Source: Anaerolineales bacterium UBA2232
Lineage (GTDB): Bacteria > Chloroflexota > Anaerolineae > UBA2200
Length of the DNA: 16,650 nt
Direction: 5' to 3'
Assembly (NCBI GenBank): GCA_002348045.1
Contig: DDYO01000115.1
Location: 1-16,650 of the forward strand
Part shown: piece by piece, positions 1 through 6,812 of the stretch
Layout: the number at the start of each line of letters is the position of its first letter
Numbering within the stretch: the first letter of the stretch is position 1
Position numbers and translations under genes: made by a program
Notes under the pieces: model-generated
What the model saw: only the letters and a program-made list of their open reading frames with translations
Database searches by the model: none
Told to the model about the DNA's origin: nothing

Positions 1-98
1 CAGCCAAACCGAGGCAACAGGAGGCCGCGAAGGTTTGTGAATCAGCGGCATGGCCAGTAAACTATCACAGCCTCGTTCGAACGCAAGGAGAAAGCCAG
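1..98. other. Left-edge sequence upstream of the lipoprotein gene
   Basis: No gene can be supported here. One forward frame is open from the window edge to a TAA at 58-60 (19 codons, rich in Arg and Gln), which could be the end of a truncated gene but has no recognisable content. The frame of the following lipoprotein is also open to the edge but has no ATG, GTG or TTG before 99. No convincing promoter was found. Confidence 0.4.
85..90 (+). promoter_or_regulatory. Shine-Dalgarno for the TTG-started lipoprotein
   Basis: AAGGAG lies 8 bases before the TTG at 99. It decides the start: there is no earlier start codon in frame, and the hydrophobic signal peptide begins directly after this TTG. 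Confidence 0.75.
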
Positions 99-1361
99 TT
101 GATCAGACGATCCCGAGCCAGTATTGGTGTCTTGTTCCTGCTGCTGTGTCTGGCTTTGTCGTGTCGCGACGTGCCGGGCTTTGACGACTGTCTGCGTGAC
201 ATCATCAGTCCTCACGAGTTCGATGGTCTCCGTTGGTCCGTTACCCGTCTCATGGAGGGCGACCATCTTTTGGCCGACGCCATACACTGGCAACCAGACG
301 ACCCGGCCGCCTGCCAAGTCGTGCTGGAATACTATGCACTGATTCAGGAGGTCGGCCGCGCCAGAGCTGAGATGATGGCGCGAGGCACGCTGCTGGATGA
401 GTCACCAGAGGCCACCGATGACGACAGGCTGACGAGCCTCACGACACAGCTGGACACCATCCGCGACACCGTGGAGTGGATCCTGGCCCGACAGGTGCGC
501 TACGTGCTGAACCGTGAAGGCATCTACAATCCCCTCGATCGATTTGCGATGATAGGGTTCGCCTTTCCGCCCATCAACTTTGACCTCGAACGGCTGCCGT
601 ACACACTGATCGTTTCGCCGCGCGATCGCATTGAGAGCATTCGAGAAGCCATGCTGGTGCCTGATCTGACTTGGGACACCATTGACCTGCTGGAAGCACA
701 GGTGGAAGAACTGAATGTGTCGGCCCTGGCGTTGGAGATCGGGGGATATGGGGGCACGTATCCCACCCTGGTTGCTGATGATACGTCCCTGCGCTATGCC
801 GTCGAGACCGTGGCGGAGGAGTGGCTGCACCAGTACTTGGCGTTCACGCCTCTGGGATTTGCTTATGTCCTTGACCTGACCAGGATCGCGCCCGACTATC
901 GCATCGCCATCATGAACGAAACAGCGGCAGGAATCATAAGTGGCGAGATCGCCAGGGTCACGCTCGAAACGTTCTGCGCCGAGTACGCGGCACGTGAGTA
1001 TTCACCGAGAGAGCCAACACGCCCACAGGATGCCGGCCGCTTCGATTTCAACCAGGCCATGAGGGAGACGCGCTTGACCGTGGATGCTATGCTGGCTGCC
1101 GGCCAGATTGAAGAAGCGGAGAAATACATGGAGCAGCGGCGCCTGGGCATTGTCGCGGAAGGATACTGGATACGTAGGCTGAACCAGGCCTATTTCGCCT
1201 TCTACGGCACGTACGCGGATCTTCCTACTTCGGTGGATCCCATTGGTGAAACCATGAGGCGACTGAGGCAGAACAGCACTTCGTTGCGGGACTTTGCCAA
1301 CACCGTTGCGGCCATGGGCTCTTACCAAGACCTGCTGGCCGCCGAGGCAGCTCTGAAGTAG
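99..1361 (+). CDS. Lipoprotein with degenerate gluzincin-like metalloprotease core
   Basis: A 420-residue protein started at TTG. Residues 1-21 are a basic then hydrophobic signal peptide ending in a lipobox (L-A-L-S before Cys22), so the mature protein should be a lipid-anchored surface protein. The middle resembles a zinc peptidase of the gluzincin type. A strand with G-G-T-Y-P lies near residues 218-222, then E-E-W-L-H at 240-244 where HEXXH is expected, then N-E-T-A-A at 273-277 matching the NEXXA third-ligand motif. The first His of HEXXH is Glu240 here, so classical zinc binding is probably lost or altered. The C-terminal region (about 340-420), with L-N-Q-A-Y-F-A-F-Y-G, looks like a conserved family segment. 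It is the only plus-strand gene and converges on the small membrane-protein gene. I recognise the fold signature, not a named family, and assign no substrate. Confidence 0.85.
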   Translation: MIRRSRASIGVLFLLLCLALSCRDVPGFDDCLRDIISPHEFDGLRWSVTRLMEGDHLLADAIHWQPDDPAACQVVLEYYALIQEVGRARAEMMARGTLLDESPEATDDDRLTSLTTQLDTIRDTVEWILARQVRYVLNREGIYNPLDRFAMIGFAFPPINFDLERLPYTLIVSPRDRIESIREAMLVPDLTWDTIDLLEAQVEELNVSALALEIGGYGGTYPTLVADDTSLRYAVETVAEEWLHQYLAFTPLGFAYVLDLTRIAPDYRIAIMNETAAGIISGEIARVTLETFCAEYAAREYSPREPTRPQDAGRFDFNQAMRETRLTVDAMLAAGQIEEAEKYMEQRRLGIVAEGYWIRRLNQAYFAFYGTYADLPTSVDPIGETMRRLRQNSTSLRDFANTVAAMGSYQDLLAAEAALK

Positions 1362-1386
1362 CATCGTGGCACGGCGAGTAGAGCGG

Positions 1387-1707
1387 CTAGAGCAGGTGGA
1401 CCAGTTGAGTGCTGACGGCAAGGGCGTGCCTGAGTATGGGCAGAGCCGAGAGGCCCCATGCCGGAGCCACATAGCTCTTGAAAATCAGCCATATCAGGAT
1501 GGGTAGGACGATGGGTATCGCATAGCTGATGCACCCAAACTCATCGCGCACCCAGTCCTTGACCTCCAAGTATTCCCATACTACATAGATGCTTAGTGAC
1601 GATGCTAGCAGCGCCACCTCATAGTGTCGCACAAGAAGATACGTGGGCACAAAGACTACGATGCTAAGGAACGCCACTAACAAGAAAGCCTGAAGTGCTT
1701 TCGCCAA
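1387..1707 (-). CDS. Small three-helix membrane protein, unknown function
   Basis: A protein of about 106 residues with three hydrophobic stretches, roughly residues 6-26, 31-46 and 60-77, separated by a short charged loop (V-K-D-W-V-R-D-E). I do not recognise the family. The start is a choice: an ATG at 1713 gives two more residues, but the only Shine-Dalgarno (AGGAG, 1714-1718) abuts that ATG with no spacer, while the TTG at 1707 lies 6 bases downstream of it. TTG starts also fit several other genes in this window. The gene converges with the lipoprotein gene (25 bases between stops) and lies 170 bases downstream of the DegV-family gene, with the 36-base palindrome in between. Coding status is likely because the hydrophobic pattern is coherent, but homology was not tested. 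Confidence 0.6.
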   Translation of the reverse strand: MAKALQAFLLVAFLSIVVFVPTYLLVRHYEVALLASSLSIYVVWEYLEVKDWVRDEFGCISYAIPIVLPILIWLIFKSYVAPAWGLSALPILRHALAVSTQLVHLL

Positions 1708-1713
1708 GTCCAT

Positions 1714-1718
1714 CTCCT
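1714..1718 (-). promoter_or_regulatory. Shine-Dalgarno that argues for TTG rather than ATG
   Basis: AGGAG on the minus strand touches the ATG at 1713 directly but sits 6 bases before the TTG at 1707. A zero-base spacer is not workable, so TTG is favoured as the start of the small membrane protein. Confidence 0.55.
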
Positions 1719-1750
1719 AAGCCGAATGGCGGGGTACTGCGTACTCGCAG

Positions 1751-1786
1751 ATTCTCAACGCCTGCCCGCGGGCAGGCGTTGAGAAT
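1751..1786. repeat. Perfect 36-base palindrome between genes
   Basis: Two 18-base arms meet with no loop. The left arm is ATTCTCAACGCCTGCCCG and the right arm is its exact reverse complement, centred on CCCG/CGGG. It lies after the stop of the DegV-family gene and before the small membrane-protein gene, both read leftward. Neither side has a T-run, so it is a poor match to an intrinsic terminator. It could be a dispersed palindromic (REP-like) element, a cruciform or protein-binding site, or a processing hairpin. The palindrome itself is seen directly; its role is not known. Confidence 0.9.
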
Positions 1787-1883
1787 TCTACTTCAGGGCG
1801 GCTGTGGGGTCAAACCACGAGCCAAGGTGGAGGGGGCACGACAACAACGTCGCAGGGAGGCAATATGGTCGGCCTCGGGACGC

Positions 1884-2732
1884 CTAGGACCGAGATACGA
1901 CGGCGCCGGCAATCACTCCGGGTCCAGCATGGCTCGACAATACCGGGCCAGCCTCGGTGATCAAGATGTCGGTAGTCGCAAAGCCAAACTGGTCGGCCAG
2001 CCGTTGAGCGAACTTGTCCGCTTCCTCGGGCAGCCTGGTATGAAGGACGATGAGCTGCTCGGCGGGCATGCGTTTGCCGATCTCTTCCATGATACGAGCC
2101 ATGCCCTTCTCAAGAGAGCGGGTGGCGCCAAATGGCTTGAGTTGTCCGTCGGGCATGCTCAGAAGGGGCTTGATGCTGAGAAATCGAACCAGCTTTTCCA
2201 GCGCGGGCATGGTCTGACTTGCCCGGCCTCCCCTGCGCAGGAACTCGATGGTATCCAGCTGGATAAAGACGCAAGTACGGGCGCGGATTCCCTCAAGCAC
2301 CGTGACGATGTCCTGCAGCGAGCGGCCCTCGCGCGCCAGGCGGGCCGCTGCAATGGCCTGGTAGCCCTGAACATTTGAGAGGGAAAGGGTGTCAAAGACA
2401 GCTACCTGACCCGGGAACGCCTGAGCGGCTGCATATGCCGAGTTGTAGGTTCCGCTGTGTTTGCTGGTAACGGCCATGGACAGCACGTCGTAGCCTTGCT
2501 CAATCAGAGTCCTGTATGCTTCCTCATAGGATCCAACCGACGGCTGAGAGGTCTCCGGATGGGCGCTGCCGCCGTGGACTTTGGCCCAGAAGTCATCGAG
2601 GCTCATCTGACCGTCCAGAAAAGTCTCATGGCCGAAGCGAACGATCAATGGCACCACGGTGATACCATGCTGCTGTTGAAGTTGCGGGGACAGATCGGAT
2701 GCACTGTCGGTCACAATGGCAACCCGGTTCAT
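1884..2732 (-). CDS. DegV/FakB-family fatty-acid-binding protein
   Basis: A 282-residue protein of typical DegV-family length. Visible family signatures in order are V-T-D-S-A-S-D-L near the N terminus, T-S-Q-P-S at 61-65 (the ligand-contacting TSQPS segment), S-G-T-Y-N-S-A at 93-99, a V-F-D-T segment, and F-L-R-R-G-G-R near 165-171. In characterised members (FakB) the protein binds a fatty acid and presents it to the kinase FakA for phosphorylation, feeding phospholipid synthesis. No FakA gene is in the window. The ATG at 2732 is preceded by AGGAGG at 2741-2746 with an 8-base spacer, so the start is secure. The gene has a 146-base leader region separating it from the secreted propeller protein, including the 2820-2849 hairpin, so it is probably transcribed on its own. 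The link to the upstream glycan operon is not evident. Confidence 0.93.
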   Translation of the reverse strand: MNRVAIVTDSASDLSPQLQQQHGITVVPLIVRFGHETFLDGQMSLDDFWAKVHGGSAHPETSQPSVGSYEEAYRTLIEQGYDVLSMAVTSKHSGTYNSAYAAAQAFPGQVAVFDTLSLSNVQGYQAIAAARLAREGRSLQDIVTVLEGIRARTCVFIQLDTIEFLRRGGRASQTMPALEKLVRFLSIKPLLSMPDGQLKPFGATRSLEKGMARIMEEIGKRMPAEQLIVLHTRLPEEADKFAQRLADQFGFATTDILITEAGPVLSSHAGPGVIAGAVVSRS

Positions 2733-2819
2733 GCTGTCTTCCTCCTGGCTTGTCTAAGATCACTAACACCCGAGGGCTCTGGAGGTTGCTCCCTTGGGGC
2801 ACCAGTCCTGAAGAGGTGG

Positions 2820-2849
2820 ACGCCCCGACTGAGAGCTCAGTCGGGGCGT
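2820..2849 (-). terminator. Strong hairpin after the secreted propeller gene, possible terminator
   Basis: Arms of 14 bases (ACGCCCCGACTGAG and its exact reverse complement) flank a 2-base centre, AG. It begins about 30 bases after the stop codon of the secreted protein and lies upstream of the DegV-family gene, the position expected for a terminator of leftward transcription. No T-run follows it on the minus strand (CCACCTCTT comes next), so it may act as a weak or factor-assisted terminator or simply protect the transcript's 3' end. Confidence 0.5.
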
Positions 2850-2878
2850 GCTACGTGGTCTCAAGCCATGACGCCAGG

Positions 2879-5650
2879 CTACCTAAGGCGAGGCCTGTAG
2901 ATCATGGGAATCCAGGTCAGCCATGAGTCCGGGGTTGGCGAGATGGTTGGCGACGGGCTGGCGACCGGTGTGGGCGACGGTGTGCCCACAACGATGGGGA
3001 TGACGTCGAGGGTGTAGGGCAGTTCGGCGCTGCAGGCACCGTCGGCGGAGGCGATGCGGGCATAGATGCGCCGTCCCGCCACCGTCAGCGATTCGTCGGC
3101 CGTGCCAGGGTTCGCGGAGTGGCCCAGCAACTGCCGGTCACCATCGTACACCCACAGGTCGATATCGCAGGGGAGATTGGTCAACGTCACCATAAACCCG
3201 TCAAATGGCCGAGCTCCGACATCCGCTATGAAATAGTCAACATCGTCTGGTGTACATAGGTAGGCCTGCACCTGTGCGCCCCAGCCCAGGTTCCACGCCT
3301 GGTCAAAGGTGTCATTGGGCTCAAAGGCATCCGGGCAGGCCGGAGTCAGGGTGCTGGTGGGAGTGGGCGATGCGGTCACAGTCGCGGAGCCCGTGGCCGA
3401 GGGTGATGCCGTGGGTGAGGCCGTCGCAGTCGCCGTTGGCGTGGCAGTCCGCGTGGATGTTGCCGTACGCGTCGCCGTGGCGGTGCCGGTAGGGGTGGAC
3501 GTTGGCGTAGTTGTTGGAGTGTGAGTGATGGTTGGTGTTGGCGTGGCTCCGGCCACATAGCGGATCAGCAGCATGGGTCGCAGCGTCGGTTCGGAGTAGT
3601 CGGCCGAGGCAAACAGGAAAGCCTGGTCACCAGTTGCGGCCTGGGACCGTAGGAGCCATCCGTTGTTCGGAACAGCTCCGGAAATCCAGCTCTGAACGAT
3701 TCCGGTGACGTCCATTTCGTACCACCGTGCGATTCCAGAAGCCGAGAAGCCTGCCTCCGGCGCCGCCCTGCGATCCGTGGTGGTGCTGCCGCACCCGGGA
3801 ACGGCCCAGGCATGACCCGCAGTAGCCTGGTTCCATGTTGCCTGGCACGCCTCAACTGTGCGTGAGATAACGAACGCGTCTACCTGGAGGTTGCTTCCGC
3901 TTTCCCACCATCCTGCCGCGTATATCCTGAGGGTTGCCTTTTGTACATCGATGGATGGCGCAAGACCAGCGAGGTCAAACCGGAGCAACCCAGCATAGCG
4001 CTGTTTGCTGTCGATAGTGATGAGGCTGGTGTTGCAGTACTGGGCATTGGGACTGAACTGGTACAGATGCGTATCGGTTGCTCCCAAATAGCCGCCCATG
4101 CCCTGCTGAAGGGTGGCCGTGAACGGTCCCGTGGGTGCGAAGGTGGCCGTGGGCGTCGGCGTGGTGGGCGTCTGAGTGATTACGGTGGTGGCGAAGGCAA
4201 ACATGGGTGCCAGTTCATTGCATTCGACACGAACTGTGTTGGTCACAACCTGGGGCAGGCAGTAGCTGTGAAGGTCAAGGTAAAAGAGGTGGCTTACACT
4301 AGCGCCGGGCGCCAGTTGGCCAAAATACGTTCGGATGCGGTCGCGGTCCTGTGGGTCGTAGATGCATCCCCCACTGGACTCCCAGAAATCTATGGCCTCC
4401 AGCTCGGTGAGGGTAATGTCCAGGGTGTTGGTGATCCTGACCTCATAGCGAACCGCATTGGGATAGGCCACCATTTCGGGCTTGCTGGCCAGTGTCAAGC
4501 CGACCAGGGGCTGCCCCGCCCACACGCCAGCTCCCTGATCTGGGTTCTCGGTTCCAGCCCACAGGGTGTCACGAAACACCGTCAGGACACGCGTGGCCGT
4601 GTTGCTGAACGTGCCAAAGCCCGTGCGGGTCGATGGCCACCAGTGATCGCCTTCGGTCAGCCACACCTGGGTGCCGTATTCGTGGTTGACCGTCGTTGCA
4701 TACAGGGCAGTACCGTATGAAGCCAGCGCGGTGACTGCACTGTTGTTGGCATCGCCAAAGCCATAGTCGGCCGCTGACCGCCAGTCGTCTCCGTCCAAGA
4801 CCCACACTTGTGGTCCCACCCCACTGGTGTTTTCGAGGGATGCATACAAGTTTCCCTGGAAACTAGCCAGGGCATTCACCCCGGTGTTGCCCGAATCGCT
4901 GAGGCCTCCGTCAAATTCCAACTCCCAGGTGGTTCCATCGAGAGTACTCCACAGTTGAGCCCCCATGGCGTTTTGCAGGCCAACGTACAAGCGCGATCCG
5001 TGGACCGCCATGGCGCTGACCGCCACATTCTGAGGGTCGCCCCAACCATCGTCAATCACCGCAGTCCAGCCAACGCCATCAAAGGCCAGGAGCTGCGCAC
5101 CCTCCAGGTTGAGGGTACCCGCAAAGAGGCGCTCGCCGGAAACTACCATGCAGGTGACGACCGTGTTCGAGGCGCTGTTTAGCCCGCCGTCGAACGCGTG
5201 GGACCAACCCGAGCCACCCGTTGTCCAAACCTGAGCGCCGGTGCCATTCTCGGTGCCCACATAAAGAACGTCGCTGTAGACGGCCATTGCCCTGACTGCT
5301 ACGTTATCGGAGCCAAAGCCCGCCTGAACGGCCGGAGCCCACGGGCCACTGTCCCTGGACCAAACGAGAGCGACCGCGGGACCTCCCCACACACCGGCGT
5401 AAAGGCGTTCCTTGTACCCGGCCAGGGCCGACACCGAAACGATGCCCTCCCCAAAACCGTCGGCACTCGTGCTTTGCCATGTCAGGGGTTTGGACAGCGG
5501 CAGTGCAACCGCCCTGGTTTCGCCAGTGCCGAGCGAATGGGGCTGGGCCGCGAGCCCTTGGGGCTGAACAGCAATCAGCAGCAGGACAACGCCCAAGATG
5601 CTGATCATGGCTGGAACCAGCACCCACTTTACGTTATATCGCTTGCGCAT
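2879..5650 (-). CDS. Secreted multidomain protein: propeller repeats, DNRLRE-like domain, PPC domain
   Basis: A 923-residue exported protein. Residues about 8-35 are a basic and hydrophobic signal peptide ending near A-A-Q. Residues about 65-380 hold seven repeats of 46-48 residues, each carrying G-(F/W/L)-(G/N/S), a hydrophobic V-x-A-(L/M)-A, L-Y-(V/A) and (A/P/T)-Q-V-W pattern, consistent with a seven-bladed beta-propeller. An immunoglobulin-like, DUF11-type segment follows (about 385-495). Next comes a DNRLRE/CBM96-like domain (about 510-700) with L-L-R-F-D-L and L-R-I-Y, then a Thr/Pro/Ala/Ser linker (703-770). A PPC-type beta-sandwich (about 772-886) contains E-P-N-D-T-F and D-V-D-Y-F. 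A second short TP linker leads to W-I-P-M-I-Y-R-P-R-L-R at the C terminus. ATG at 5650 is chosen over GTG at 5653 because AAGGAGG at 5656-5662 is 5 bases from the ATG but only 2 from the GTG. No catalytic motif is visible; a surface-binding or structural role is likely. Confidence 0.88.
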   Translation of the reverse strand: MRKRYNVKWVLVPAMISILGVVLLLIAVQPQGLAAQPHSLGTGETRAVALPLSKPLTWQSTSADGFGEGIVSVSALAGYKERLYAGVWGGPAVALVWSRDSGPWAPAVQAGFGSDNVAVRAMAVYSDVLYVGTENGTGAQVWTTGGSGWSHAFDGGLNSASNTVVTCMVVSGERLFAGTLNLEGAQLLAFDGVGWTAVIDDGWGDPQNVAVSAMAVHGSRLYVGLQNAMGAQLWSTLDGTTWELEFDGGLSDSGNTGVNALASFQGNLYASLENTSGVGPQVWVLDGDDWRSAADYGFGDANNSAVTALASYGTALYATTVNHEYGTQVWLTEGDHWWPSTRTGFGTFSNTATRVLTVFRDTLWAGTENPDQGAGVWAGQPLVGLTLASKPEMVAYPNAVRYEVRITNTLDITLTELEAIDFWESSGGCIYDPQDRDRIRTYFGQLAPGASVSHLFYLDLHSYCLPQVVTNTVRVECNELAPMFAFATTVITQTPTTPTPTATFAPTGPFTATLQQGMGGYLGATDTHLYQFSPNAQYCNTSLITIDSKQRYAGLLRFDLAGLAPSIDVQKATLRIYAAGWWESGSNLQVDAFVISRTVEACQATWNQATAGHAWAVPGCGSTTTDRRAAPEAGFSASGIARWYEMDVTGIVQSWISGAVPNNGWLLRSQAATGDQAFLFASADYSEPTLRPMLLIRYVAGATPTPTITHTPTTTPTSTPTGTATATRTATSTRTATPTATATASPTASPSATGSATVTASPTPTSTLTPACPDAFEPNDTFDQAWNLGWGAQVQAYLCTPDDVDYFIADVGARPFDGFMVTLTNLPCDIDLWVYDGDRQLLGHSANPGTADESLTVAGRRIYARIASADGACSAELPYTLDVIPIVVGTPSPTPVASPSPTISPTPDSWLTWIPMIYRPRLR
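3344..3547 (-). repeat. Low-complexity Thr/Pro/Ala/Ser linker coding segment
   Basis: About 68 codons encode an irregular T-P-T, T-A-T and S-P-T pattern between the DNRLRE-like and PPC domains. In the DNA it appears as degenerate GTCGC/GGTGT runs on the plus strand. Such linkers are common in secreted multidomain proteins and are often O-glycosylated. The degeneracy makes it prone to length variation between strains. Confidence 0.85.
4514..5458 (-). repeat. Seven tandem propeller-like repeats within the secreted protein
   Basis: Repeats begin near residues 66, 112, 157, 203, 250, 298 and 345 (numbered from the GTG at 5653). Each starts with G-F-G, G-L-N, G-W-G or G-L-S, and most carry a TEN-, LQN- or LEN-like turn before the Q-V-W strand. 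The diverged repeats suggest an old internal duplication rather than recent expansion. Confidence 0.75.
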
Positions 5651-5655
5651 CACAA

Positions 5656-5662
5656 CCTCCTT
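5656..5662 (-). promoter_or_regulatory. Shine-Dalgarno for the secreted propeller protein
   Basis: AAGGAGG on the minus strand, 5 bases before ATG at 5650 and only 2 before GTG at 5653. It selects the ATG. The rest of the 5663-5812 gap shows no clear promoter boxes or terminator hairpin. Confidence 0.7.
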
Positions 5663-5812
5663 GGCTGGATCAGACGGTGGACGAAGGGCAAACGGTCAGG
5701 CACTCGGGTGCGATGGAGTGGAATTTGAGCTGGTTTGCCACAGCCCCGAGTGGATTGTTGGCTCTCCAGATTCTCAGGATGTGGGCGATGGCGCTCGGCG
5801 GTCTGTTGGGTG

Positions 5813-6754
5813 TCATAGCTCTGTGCGGATTGTGTATTCCTCTTCCGTGCGATACGAATAGTTGCGCAGCATCTCTCCCAGCAGTCCGATCGACACTAGC
5901 TGCACACCAACCACGATGGCAAGCAGATCCAGGAACAGGGCTGGCCGCCATCCGATGCCCGGCCCAAAGAACCGCAAGTAGGTGAGATAGAGACCGAGCA
6001 CGATCCCTATGATAAAACTGATGGCACCCAAAGTACCGAACAACTGCAACGGGCGTCGAAGGTACCGCGTCAGGAAAAGCACCGCCAAGAAATCAAAGAA
6101 ACCTCGAAAGAAACGGCTCCATCCGTACTTCGAGTGGCCGAACTGCCTGGGACGGTGGCTCACGGGAGCCTCGGCGATGTCGTATCCTTGCCAGCTGGCC
6201 AGGACTGGTACATACCGGTGCAGGTCTCCGTAGAGCTTGAGGTCTCGCACCACCTCCTGTCGGTACACCTTGTATCCACAGTTGATGTCATGGAGCCGAA
6301 CACCCGTGATAGCCTGGACAACCCAGTTGGCGAACCGGGACGGGATCCTCTTCGACAGAGGATCTTGTCGATGCTCGCGCCAAGCGGCCACCAAGTCGTG
6401 ACCCTCATCGAGCTTGGCCAAGAGACTGGGCAGCTCCGCAGGGTCATCTTGAAGGTCAGCATCCATCGTGGCGATCCGCTGCCCACATGCCCTCTTGAAG
6501 GCCGCCGCCAGTGCGGCGGTCTTGCCAAAATTGCGGCGAAACCTGATCACCCGTATGTGCTCCGGATCCGATTCGTGCAGTTTGGCCAGGATGGCGAAGG
6601 ACCCGTCGGTGCTGCCATCATCCACGTAGATGATCTCGTAGGTTCGTCGGAGACCGACGAGGACCTGCTGCAGCTCGTGATTCAGGATCGCGATACTAGC
6701 TTCCTCATTAAAGAGCGGAATCACGACCGAAACGTACATGGTCTCTTGACTCAT
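5813..6754 (-). CDS. Membrane-anchored family 2 glycosyltransferase (GtrB/DPM1-like)
   Basis: A 313-residue enzyme of the polyprenyl-phosphate sugar transferase type, expected to move a sugar from a nucleotide donor to a lipid carrier at the cytoplasmic face of the membrane. The GT-A domain is at the N terminus: V-V-I-P-L-F-N-E-E near 10-18, Y-V-D-D-G-S-T-D at 43-50, the M-D-A-D-L-Q-D-D-P metal-binding motif at 97-105, and H-S-K-Y-G-W-S-R-F-F near 207-216. Two transmembrane helices follow at about 238-260 and 273-294, typical of GtrB, YfdH and ArnC relatives. The start is ATG at 6754, with AAAGGA at 6761-6766 spaced by 6 bases. An earlier ATG at 6832 would overlap the preceding gene and add an unrelated extension. 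It is the last gene of the glycan operon, 58 bases after AP-C. Confidence 0.93.
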   Translation of the reverse strand: MSQETMYVSVVIPLFNEEASIAILNHELQQVLVGLRRTYEIIYVDDGSTDGSFAILAKLHESDPEHIRVIRFRRNFGKTAALAAAFKRACGQRIATMDADLQDDPAELPSLLAKLDEGHDLVAAWREHRQDPLSKRIPSRFANWVVQAITGVRLHDINCGYKVYRQEVVRDLKLYGDLHRYVPVLASWQGYDIAEAPVSHRPRQFGHSKYGWSRFFRGFFDFLAVLFLTRYLRRPLQLFGTLGAISFIIGIVLGLYLTYLRFFGPGIGWRPALFLDLLAIVVGVQLVSIGLLGEMLRNYSYRTEEEYTIRTEL

Positions 6755-6812
6755 TCCCTGTCCTTTACTATCGAATGGTGGTGCCCTCCTTGTGCATTGG
6801 CCCACCAGGGGA

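Noticed and set aside
1695..2378. Long plus-strand open frame of 227 codons opposite the DegV-family gene
   Set aside because: It lies antisense to a clearly recognised DegV-family gene, and its translation has no coherent domain or hydrophobic pattern. It is a GC-rich shadow frame.
3309..3524. Plus-strand frame rich in Val/Ala/Gly repeats
   Set aside because: It is the reverse complement of the Thr/Pro/Ala linker of the secreted protein; the repetitive composition comes from that linker.
3344..3547. Short GC-rich near-tandem repeats considered as a CRISPR or tandem-repeat array
   Set aside because: They have no fixed repeat unit or unique spacers and are explained by degenerate Thr/Pro/Ala/Ser codons.
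3941..4720. Plus-strand open frame of 259 codons opposite the secreted protein
   Set aside because: It is antisense to the propeller repeats and shows no family signature, signal peptide or Shine-Dalgarno.
5663..5812. Extra small gene or promoter between the glycosyltransferase and the secreted protein
   Set aside because: Open frames here run into or out of the flanking genes, and no ribosome site or conserved content supports a gene; no convincing promoter boxes were seen.
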